A stretch of 64,000 bases of DNA from NCBI GenBank assembly GCA_945830395.1, contig CALZYE010000007.1, positions 1-64,000 of the forward strand, given 5' to 3'. Position 1 is the first letter of the stretch; each line of letters starts with the position of its first letter. Below the pieces are notes generated by a model. It was not told the origin of the DNA. It worked only from the letters and a program-made list of their open reading frames with translations, and searched no databases. Source of the stretch: an uncultured Clostridia bacterium (GTDB taxonomy: Bacteria; Bacillota; Clostridia; Peptostreptococcales; Anaerovoracaceae). Shown one piece after another: positions 16,770 through 23,978 of the stretch. The translations under genes and the position numbers were made by a program.

Positions 16770-19367
16770 ATGACTGAATTAAAGAAAATATCCGGCATAT
16801 TCATTTTGTTTATGCTTTTTACTCTCGCAGTGCCTGCAACCGCCTTTGCGGAAACGAAGGCTGTCAATAATGCAGATGAACTGCAGCTGGCTGTCAATCA
16901 AGGACACGATGTGGTTATCAACGCCGATTTTGAAATCAATAAGACCATCGACATACCTGCCGCATACAAAGGAACTATAAAATCCGAGGCAGATAAGAAA
17001 ACATTGACTCTGGCGGCAGATACGGAAAATATGTTCAATATCCGGTCCGGCTCTGAGGTTTCATTTCTCAACCTCACCCTTGACGGCAATAAAAACGGTC
17101 GTCTTATGAATATTGGAAAATCAAAGGTTACAATACAGTCCGGAATCTTAAAAAACGGTTCCACCGAAAGCTTCAAGGAAGCTGCTGTAAACGGGGTAAA
17201 CACACAGAAATATAACGGAGGTGCGATATACGCAGATCACTCCATCCTTACCCTCAGAGACACAACTTTTGAATCCAACAAAACCAAGGATGTCGTTCCT
17301 GTTCCCGGAACTCCCCACGGAGGGGCAATCTATTCCGCATCGGCAGATATAACGGTTACAGGAGGAAAATTTCTAAACAACCGTACCGGGAAAGTAAGCA
17401 CTCAGCACGGTTCTCACGGAGAAGGAGGCGCCATTAAGCTTGAACCCGGCTCAACTTTGAAAATCAACGATGAAAATACCTCAGAAAAGGACGCCACAAT
17501 ATTTGACGGCAACCGCTTGGACAGCTGGAAAGATGAAGGCGGCAGGCAGGGCGGCTCCATAGAAGCCACGCTGTCAAAGGTGTATATCTACGGAACCACT
17601 TTCAAAATTCCCGGACCTTTCAACACCGGAGGCGCCATAAAATTCGAGGGGGCTCCCGAGGCTGTAATTAAGAACTCCGCATTTTCCATCGACTCAAACA
17701 GGGCGGAAAACTTCGGAATCGCAGGCGGCGCCATAACATCCGAAAACTCACACCTTTCAATCGAAAGTTCGGATTTCAGCGCAGGGCAGAATACTCGCGT
17801 ATATGAAGCGGGCGGACTTATTCAGGTAGTCGGAACGGGAACCTTTAACCTTATAAAATCAAACCTTACGGGCAGCGGTGCCTGGTTCAATGCCGGCAAA
17901 TATACGGCAAAATACGGAGGTGCCATCTCTTTCTACGGAAACAGCGCTTTGCAAACTTCCGTGAAAGCGGTGATAGAAGATTCTACGATTAAGGATTTCA
18001 TGGTAGACTGTTCAGGAGCGGGAATTTCCATTGCCAACGGACATGGAGAAAAAGCCAAAGCCGATGTAACGATAAAAAACACCAAGATACTGAATAACTC
18101 CGCATATACATGGGATGGGCGCGGACACGGCGGCGGTATATTCGTAGGCGGCGGAAACACCGTCCTAATCGAGGGAGGCACCATAAGCAGCCCTACAGCC
18201 TCAAATCATGCAGGTGGAATTTATAACGAGGGTCATATTACATTAACAGGCGGCGTCACTATTGACCAAAACAAGGGATACCAAATGGTTGGCGGAGTTT
18301 ACAACAACGGTTACCTGAAGGTTGACAATGCGACTTTCTCAAATAACACAAAAGGCGATTACTCTACCGGAAACGGGCATTCGCTTGACAAAAACGAAAT
18401 GTCGGGTCAAAGCATATACGCAGACAAGGATGTAATAGTAACTCCCAAGGCCAAGTTTGATAATCAGGATGTAAGAGTTATCAACGGTCAGTCGGCAGTA
18501 GTTCTCACAGGTTCGCCTGCAAACAGAATAAATATCTCTATAAGCGAAAATAGAAAATCCGGCGGACAGGGACTGGAGGCGGAATATGCCGAAGATCAAA
18601 TCAGACATATCGGATATGTGGCAGCAAAGGGTGACGGTTCTTACAAACCCACAGAAGAAGATGCTAAAAAGCTGCATTATGTCAGAAAAGACGACACTGA
18701 GCCTGTATCAGATTACGATGATTACACCTCAATCGGAAAATGGGATTATGTGCTGAACCCTGAAACAAATCAAGTGGTTTTGGGACAGAGAGCAAAGCTG
18801 ATTTACCACAGCAACACCGGTAAGTTTGCAGGCAGCAATGAAACCACCAAAGAAGAACTGATTACCGTGTATAAAGAAGACCAAAAAGGCTTTACTAAGG
18901 ATTCTGCGCCGGTTCCTCAGAAGGAGGGTTACAGTTTCGTAGACTGGTATAAAGAGGCTGCACGAAAATCTGTTCAAGATATGCCGAACGAAACCTCCAA
19001 TGCAAAGGATAAATTTGATTTTGCAAATGCCGTGGTATCCGGCAGCGGGCCTATAACAGGCATCCTAAACCCTAACCTGTTCAATGTTTACGCAGGTTAC
19101 ATCAAAAAATCGCCAAATCCGGACAAACCAAACCCATCAAACCCGGATAAGCCAAACCCTGATAAGCCTGCTCCACCTGCTGAAAAGCCTAAGGACAAGA
19201 CATCTAAAGATAAGAGGCCTAAGGATAAAATCTCTAAACAAAACAAAACTGAGACTAAAGGGCAGACTCCTAAAACAGGAGACAGAGGTGCTGATGCTTA
19301 TATATTGTTGTTATTACTGGCGTCAGGGACATTAATCATTACGAAGAAAATCTATACAAAAAAATAA
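16770..19367 (+). CDS. Wall-anchored surface protein with beta-helix repeats
   Basis: This 865-aa secreted protein begins with a signal peptide (hydrophobic core around residues 8-26, cleavage near AFA-ET). Residues ~40-560 are rich in GGAI and NNG-type turns, with repeated 'GGAIKFEG' and 'GGIYNEG' rungs that predict a right-handed parallel beta-helix. A later segment near 670-770 resembles an InlB-type B repeat. A Pro/Lys-rich wall-spanning region (NPDKPNP repeats, then Lys-rich) leads to TPKTGD, a hydrophobic stretch and the KKIYTKK tail, which is a sortase signal. GGAGG precedes the ATG and a TATAAT lies at 16731. It is probably an adhesin or a glycan-binding or glycan-degrading protein. 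Confidence 0.85.
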   Translation: MTELKKISGIFILFMLFTLAVPATAFAETKAVNNADELQLAVNQGHDVVINADFEINKTIDIPAAYKGTIKSEADKKTLTLAADTENMFNIRSGSEVSFLNLTLDGNKNGRLMNIGKSKVTIQSGILKNGSTESFKEAAVNGVNTQKYNGGAIYADHSILTLRDTTFESNKTKDVVPVPGTPHGGAIYSASADITVTGGKFLNNRTGKVSTQHGSHGEGGAIKLEPGSTLKINDENTSEKDATIFDGNRLDSWKDEGGRQGGSIEATLSKVYIYGTTFKIPGPFNTGGAIKFEGAPEAVIKNSAFSIDSNRAENFGIAGGAITSENSHLSIESSDFSAGQNTRVYEAGGLIQVVGTGTFNLIKSNLTGSGAWFNAGKYTAKYGGAISFYGNSALQTSVKAVIEDSTIKDFMVDCSGAGISIANGHGEKAKADVTIKNTKILNNSAYTWDGRGHGGGIFVGGGNTVLIEGGTISSPTASNHAGGIYNEGHITLTGGVTIDQNKGYQMVGGVYNNGYLKVDNATFSNNTKGDYSTGNGHSLDKNEMSGQSIYADKDVIVTPKAKFDNQDVRVINGQSAVVLTGSPANRINISISENRKSGGQGLEAEYAEDQIRHIGYVAAKGDGSYKPTEEDAKKLHYVRKDDTEPVSDYDDYTSIGKWDYVLNPETNQVVLGQRAKLIYHSNTGKFAGSNETTKEELITVYKEDQKGFTKDSAPVPQKEGYSFVDWYKEAARKSVQDMPNETSNAKDKFDFANAVVSGSGPITGILNPNLFNVYAGYIKKSPNPDKPNPSNPDKPNPDKPAPPAEKPKDKTSKDKRPKDKISKQNKTETKGQTPKTGDRGADAYILLLLLASGTLIITKKIYTKK

Positions 19368-19382
19368 GACAGTTGCAAATCA

Positions 19383-19407
19383 AAACCACCGGCATAGCCG
19401 GTGGTTT
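19383..19407 (+). terminator. Terminator behind the beta-helix surface protein
   Basis: AAACCACCGGC pairs with GCCGGTGGTTT with a 3-nt loop. It is followed by a moderately T-rich stretch and lies between convergent genes. Confidence 0.8.
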
Positions 19408-19430
19408 CGTATTTCATGCCCTTTGCATGC

Positions 19431-20090
19431 TCAGCCCTTAATCCATTCTTTGACGCGAGGCTTTCTCCTCTGTTCTTCAGGAATATGCTCGTCATGATTC
19501 CAGTCTACGATTTCAGCCTCCATGGTCTTAGGATCTGCATTCACAATGCTGTAACTTGCATTCGAAAGGGGTCTGTCCCATATTTCATCAATACTGATGC
19601 CCGCTATCTTCAGAAGAATCATAGACAGGCACACCATATGGGCAACTATCAGAATGGTCTTTCCATCGTTTTCTTTAACCAATTTCCAAAATGCCTTTAC
19701 TGCCCTTTCCTGCACTTGCTGAAAACTCTCTCCATTTTGGATATGCACCCGGGTAGGTCTGCTTGTCCAAAGGTCGTGCTGTCCCGGAAATTTCTCCTCG
19801 ATTTCCGCCGCGGTAAGTCCTTCCCAGTCTCCTGCATTCTGCTCATGCAGTTCCTCTTCCGTATTCAACTCTATATCTCTGCCCTCTAAAATAATCCTCG
19901 CCGTCTCCTGCGCTCTGCAAAGAGGACTGGCAAAGGCAACATCTATATGAAAAGCCTTCAATGCTTCATGTGCATATCCTGCCTGAATTTTCCCCGCTTC
20001 ATTGAGGGGAATATCTGTCATTCCCTGAAATTTTCTCGCCTTGTTCCAGTTTGTTTCTCCGTGTCTCACTAAAAATATCTTTGTTTTCAA
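19431..20090 (-). CDS. Histidine phosphatase family protein
   Basis: This 219-aa protein belongs to the phosphoglycerate-mutase-like superfamily. The catalytic LVRHGETNWN motif is at residues 7-16, ASPLCRAQETA near 54-64 supplies the phosphate-pocket Arg, and VAHMVC near 148 holds the second His. Members include cofactor-dependent mutases, alpha-ribazole phosphatases and broad phosphatases, and the substrate cannot be chosen from sequence alone. It lies between the convergent beta-helix surface gene and cysE and has no obvious pathway partner here. Confidence 0.88.
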   Translation of the reverse strand: MKTKIFLVRHGETNWNKARKFQGMTDIPLNEAGKIQAGYAHEALKAFHIDVAFASPLCRAQETARIILEGRDIELNTEEELHEQNAGDWEGLTAAEIEEKFPGQHDLWTSRPTRVHIQNGESFQQVQERAVKAFWKLVKENDGKTILIVAHMVCLSMILLKIAGISIDEIWDRPLSNASYSIVNADPKTMEAEIVDWNHDEHIPEEQRRKPRVKEWIKG

Positions 20091-20139
20091 TATCTTCCCT
20101 TTCTATCTTTATCTTACTTTTCTATCTTTTGGCATCACC

Positions 20140-20163
20140 GAGGGAAAAACTGTTTTTTCCCTC
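20140..20163 (-). terminator. Terminator of cysE
   Basis: GAGGGAAAAA and TTTTTTCCCTC form an A/T-rich hairpin in the gap between cysE and the phosphatase gene. Confidence 0.55.
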
Positions 20164-20190
20164 AACATCCGAATAAAGCTATTAGGCGAT

Positions 20191-20250
20191 TTTATAATTT
20201 ATTTTATAGTTTACTTTATAATTCACTTCATAGTTTATTCCGTAGTTTCA
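20191..20250. repeat. Five degenerate 12-bp tandem repeats
   Basis: Consecutive 12-mers read TTTATAATTTAT, TTTATAGTTTAC, TTTATAATTCAC, TTCATAGTTTAT and TCCGTAGTTTCA. They decay in similarity toward the cysE end. They lie in the gap behind cysE. Confidence 0.65.
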
Positions 20251-20266
20251 CATTGCTGAATACAAT

Positions 20267-21256
20267 TTATTTTCTTTCCATTACCGTTTCGGAAGTTTTT
20301 ACCGTCACTGTAGTATACGGCGCCACCGACTTGGTTATAAACGAGTTTCCTCCTATTACCGAGCCCTTTCCTATAACGGTATCGCCGCCCAAAATCGAGG
20401 CTCCCGAGTACAGCGTAACTTCGTCCTCAATGGTAGGATGTCTGCGCTTTCCGCGAAGCTTCTGTCCCTCCTTGGTGGACAAAGCTCCTATTGTAACGCC
20501 TTGGTAAATTTTCACTCTTTCACCTATGAGAGATGTTGAGCCGATTACAATCCCCGTGGCATGGTCGATAAAAAAGTATTTGCCGATGGTAGCCCCCGGG
20601 TGAATATCCACACCTGTGTGTCTGTGGGCGTATTCCGTCATCATCCTCGGAATCAGCGGAACATTGAGCAGGAACAACTCGTGGGCAAAGCGATAAATTG
20701 TAATGGCAAGAAGCCCCGGATATGCGAGAACAATTTCGTCTTTGCTGCTCGCCGCAGGATCCCCTTCAAAAGCCGCCTGAATATCTGTGTTCAAATACTC
20801 TCTCACTTTGGGAATCGTAGCAAAGAACTGCAGGCACACCTTCTGAGCAGCATGTTTTCTCACATATTTAGGTGCGTCACTAAAGTTTTTATCATACAGA
20901 AGCGCCACTTCAATCTGTTTTCTCAAAGCATAGATTACATCTTCAATCAAAACCTGTAATTTTGAGTGGGTATTTCGTGTCCTGTAAAGTTTTTCCCTGT
21001 AGTATCCCGGGTAAAGAATCATCAACAGCTTCTTGATTATCTTCTTCACCGCATCCTGATCCGGCTGTTGAAAAACCTCCATCTTATCCACATCCCTGCC
21101 TTTTTCATAATCCTCAAGCAGAGTTCTCAGGATATTGTCCATCTCCATGTCCAGAGAATCATCGTCAAACTCATTTTCCTCACAAGCGCAGCAGATTTCA
21201 GCGTTTTCATCCAGCTTAAATTCCTGCTTCATTTCATCAATTTTTTTGCAATTCAT
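20267..21256 (-). CDS. cysE: Serine O-acetyltransferase
   Basis: This 329-aa enzyme activates serine to O-acetylserine for cysteine synthesis. The C-terminal half is a left-handed hexapeptide beta-helix containing HRHTGVDIHPGATIG and GVTIGALSTKEGQ, with DHATGIVIG between, as in the EpsC branch. The N-terminal region of about 150 residues is acidic and helical (KIDEMKQEFKLDEN start) and longer than in enterobacterial CysE. ATG 21256 was chosen for the AAAGGTGA just upstream. In many Firmicutes cysE sits inside the cysS cluster; here it lies about 12 kb away, across the surface-protein genes. Confidence 0.9.
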   Translation of the reverse strand: MNCKKIDEMKQEFKLDENAEICCACEENEFDDDSLDMEMDNILRTLLEDYEKGRDVDKMEVFQQPDQDAVKKIIKKLLMILYPGYYREKLYRTRNTHSKLQVLIEDVIYALRKQIEVALLYDKNFSDAPKYVRKHAAQKVCLQFFATIPKVREYLNTDIQAAFEGDPAASSKDEIVLAYPGLLAITIYRFAHELFLLNVPLIPRMMTEYAHRHTGVDIHPGATIGKYFFIDHATGIVIGSTSLIGERVKIYQGVTIGALSTKEGQKLRGKRRHPTIEDEVTLYSGASILGGDTVIGKGSVIGGNSFITKSVAPYTTVTVKTSETVMERK

Positions 21257-21347
21257 ATCTTCACCTTTAAAAATAAATTTACAGTTACACCTAAATACTA
21301 TCACAAAATGTTTAATATTAAAATATCTACGGCAAAATATCATGAAA

Positions 21348-21371
21348 AGGACCTGCCTTACGGCAAGCCCT
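21348..21371 (-). terminator. Terminator behind the Cna_B/beta-helix surface gene
   Basis: AGGGCTTGCC and GGCAGGTCCT arms with a GTAA loop are followed by TTTT on the minus strand. It lies just behind the stop at 21402. Confidence 0.7.
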
Positions 21372-21401
21372 GTCTTTTTAGTCTCATAAAATTATTTTAA
21401 A

Positions 21402-23918
21402 TTACTTTTGTTTTTTCTTGAGAAACATCAGTATAGCAAGAACTGCGATGCAGCCTGCTGCCGCCTTTAAATACAACGCTATCTTGGAGCTGTCACCTGT
21501 GTTCACTTCCGGTTTTTCAGGCTTTTTCACCTTATGGGTGTTGGTAATAACCACATTTTTAAGGTTTGAATCATCCACCTTGGATATGTAGCCCTTGACC
21601 TTGTCTTCTGTTACTCTGTAAATGATTTTCTTTCCGTCTTTGGCTGCAGGAAGCTTGCCGAACCGATAGCTCCAGCCATCATATGCCGTTACGACTTTGC
21701 TCAATATCTTAATGCCGTTTGCCTGAAGGTTTACGACGATTTTTTTCGGTCTGATTCCGTCCTTGTTCCCTGCGTCCTTCCATACCTTTTTACCGCGAAT
21801 CTCCGTAAATTCCGGTTTTGCCTCCGGTTTGTGAGTATTGGTTATGATAAACTCTCCTGAGGATATTTCATCTGTTTTGGACTCATAGCCTTTCGGTGTA
21901 TCAACTTCCTTTACAGAATATACAATCCTCTTTCCGTTCTTTATCTTCGGAAGCTTTTTCCATGTATGGCTCCAGCCTGTGGACGCACTGAGTTCTTTCT
22001 CATTACCCTGCTTTTCTCCTCCGGCATACAGCTGAACTTTTATGCTCTTTGGGCGCAAGCCGTCTTTGTCATCCTCATCGACCCACTTCTTTTCCACCTT
22101 TATCTCAGTGGAAGGGGTATTGATAATGACCTGCTTATCCCCTTCTTTGCCGTTTTCGGATACATAGCCTTCCAAAGCTTCTTCCCCGGCGGTATACACA
22201 TAGAGCCTGCCTGCACCGTCTGTCTTAGGCAAATTGGTAAATTTCACTTTCCAAAGGTCGTTTTCAGGTTCTACGGTTTCATAGCCTATCTTTACCTTGT
22301 CATTCATACCCTCTGTATGTCTATAAAGATTTATTTTAATGGAAGCCGGGCGTTTATCCGCCTCCTCTGCGTCATCCCATTTCTTTTCGACATCAAGCTC
22401 CGTCAGTTCCGAAGTTCCCATGGTTACCGTTCCGTTGGAACCGATTCCCCCGCCTCGGGTTACAGACTTATTTCCTGCGATTATTACCTTTGCAAGGTTC
22501 TCTGCATTCTCGTCGCTTTTCACATCTGTGCTGAGCTCCAGTTCAGAATTTGCAGGCAAAATCCCTGAAAGCTTATTCAAAGGAATTTCTTCTCCCTGTT
22601 TATTCTTCCACCTGTAAGGCGTTCCTCCCAGCATGGAGTTTGAAATCTCATATTCGGCTTTTCCGCTGTGAGTACCGTAAATGCTGCTGCTCAGTAAATA
22701 TATTTCATTTCCCTCATTTCTTCCGGTTTTATTTCCGTAAAGAGCTATTCCGTTCTTAAAATAAATTTTTGTGACAGAAATCGGACAGCCTGCATATCCG
22801 CCCCCTGTGTATGCTGCTTCGTTATTCTTAATCACCGCATTGGTAAGGTTAAGTTCTCCGTTAATGAAAGAATCCCATTTGTGACCGTTGACATAAATAC
22901 CGCCTCCGCCAAAGGCTTTATTCATCTTTCCCTTTCCGGTCATCTCATTTTCTATGATTTTGCCTGCCGAGATATTTGCTATGGTGCGATAACTCATGTA
23001 TCCTGCCTGAACGAAGATTCCGCCGCCTGCCGCGCCTGCTTCATTTCCTTCTACCGTACCTCCGGTCATATTAAATGTGGTGATTCCGTCGTGCCAGTCA
23101 GCACGCCCGACGCTGACTCCTCCGCCTATTTCCGCTGCACTGTTATTTTTTATCAAGGCTGAACCGGAAAGATTGAAGGTGCTTTCGTCTGCAATGAGCA
23201 CGCCTCCTCCGCCTCCGTGTATCTGTGACACATCGGGGTCAAGGAAAAATGTCGCCTCGTTATTTTCCACAGTTCCGCCGTTCATATTCAATATTGACTT
23301 ATTGGTAATGTATATGCCTCCGCCGTAATTTGCCTTATTGTTTCTTATTACGCCTCCTGTCATATTCACGGTACCGCGGGAAACATAGATTCCTCCTCCC
23401 GTATTTGCGCTGTTTGAGGTATTCACGGAGTGGTTATTCTCTATCACGGCACCGTCCTTTATATCCAAGGTGCCGCTCACCGAAATCAATGCCTTTTTGT
23501 CAGAAGGGGCTTTTCCGTTTCCGTCTATCGTAATGTTTGATAATGCTGCACTTTTGCCGCTTGAAACAGACAGCAAATGTCCTTTGAAATTTTCGCCTCT
23601 TACAAGCTTTGCACAGGTTCCCTCAAGGTTTATGTCCCCTTCTGCATTGACCGTACCCAGAACGACGATTTCTTTGATGTTCTTATTAGCCTTCGCCAGC
23701 TCCTTTACCCTTTCAAAGGTCTTAACGGCATTAGATGCGGAACTTCCGTCTTTTCCGTCATCGCCGCCTTGACCGTCTATATACAGAGCAGAGCCTGCGG
23801 TAAAGTTCATGCTGAATCCGGACTTGGCACTAACCTCTTCTGTTAAAAACATGTAGAAACCTGTTCCCACAAAACAAAGCACCATCAATACAACAAATAT
23901 TTTACGAAATTTTCTCAT
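21402..23918 (-). CDS. Wall-anchored surface protein, beta-helix plus three Cna_B domains
   Basis: This 838-aa secreted protein has an N-terminal hydrophobic signal (residues 6-25). A beta-helix region (about 90-460) carries repeated GGGIYV-type rungs. Three Cna_B/collagen-binding B-type domains follow, each opening with a V-E/G-K-K-W motif (VEKKWDDA, VEKKWVDE, GKKVWKDA) and closing with ITNTHK-like strands. The Lys of these motifs and the closing Asn usually form stabilising isopeptide bonds. The C-terminus has EVNTGDSS, a hydrophobic span and KKKQK. The motif is a divergent sorting signal without LP. ATG 23918 was chosen for GGGGAG six bases upstream. Confidence 0.85.
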   Translation of the reverse strand: MRKFRKIFVVLMVLCFVGTGFYMFLTEEVSAKSGFSMNFTAGSALYIDGQGGDDGKDGSSASNAVKTFERVKELAKANKNIKEIVVLGTVNAEGDINLEGTCAKLVRGENFKGHLLSVSSGKSAALSNITIDGNGKAPSDKKALISVSGTLDIKDGAVIENNHSVNTSNSANTGGGIYVSRGTVNMTGGVIRNNKANYGGGIYITNKSILNMNGGTVENNEATFFLDPDVSQIHGGGGGVLIADESTFNLSGSALIKNNSAAEIGGGVSVGRADWHDGITTFNMTGGTVEGNEAGAAGGGIFVQAGYMSYRTIANISAGKIIENEMTGKGKMNKAFGGGGIYVNGHKWDSFINGELNLTNAVIKNNEAAYTGGGYAGCPISVTKIYFKNGIALYGNKTGRNEGNEIYLLSSSIYGTHSGKAEYEISNSMLGGTPYRWKNKQGEEIPLNKLSGILPANSELELSTDVKSDENAENLAKVIIAGNKSVTRGGGIGSNGTVTMGTSELTELDVEKKWDDAEEADKRPASIKINLYRHTEGMNDKVKIGYETVEPENDLWKVKFTNLPKTDGAGRLYVYTAGEEALEGYVSENGKEGDKQVIINTPSTEIKVEKKWVDEDDKDGLRPKSIKVQLYAGGEKQGNEKELSASTGWSHTWKKLPKIKNGKRIVYSVKEVDTPKGYESKTDEISSGEFIITNTHKPEAKPEFTEIRGKKVWKDAGNKDGIRPKKIVVNLQANGIKILSKVVTAYDGWSYRFGKLPAAKDGKKIIYRVTEDKVKGYISKVDDSNLKNVVITNTHKVKKPEKPEVNTGDSSKIALYLKAAAGCIAVLAILMFLKKKQK

Positions 23919-23936
23919 AGTCACTCCCCTTCAAAC

Positions 23937-23967
23937 AATAGGGATGCTCAAAATCGAGCATCCCTAT
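23937..23967 (-). terminator. Strong hairpin between two surface-protein genes
   Basis: AATAGGGATGCTC and GAGCATCCCTATT form a perfect stem of 12-13 bp. It separates the 979-aa protein gene from the next surface gene, so the two are probably separate transcripts. Confidence 0.8.
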
Positions 23968-23978
23968 TCATTTGGCTG

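Noticed and set aside
16980..18370. CRISPR-like periodicity in the GGA-rich repeats of the surface gene
   Set aside because: The repeats are coding beta-helix rungs of uneven spacing, with no constant direct repeat and no cas genes.
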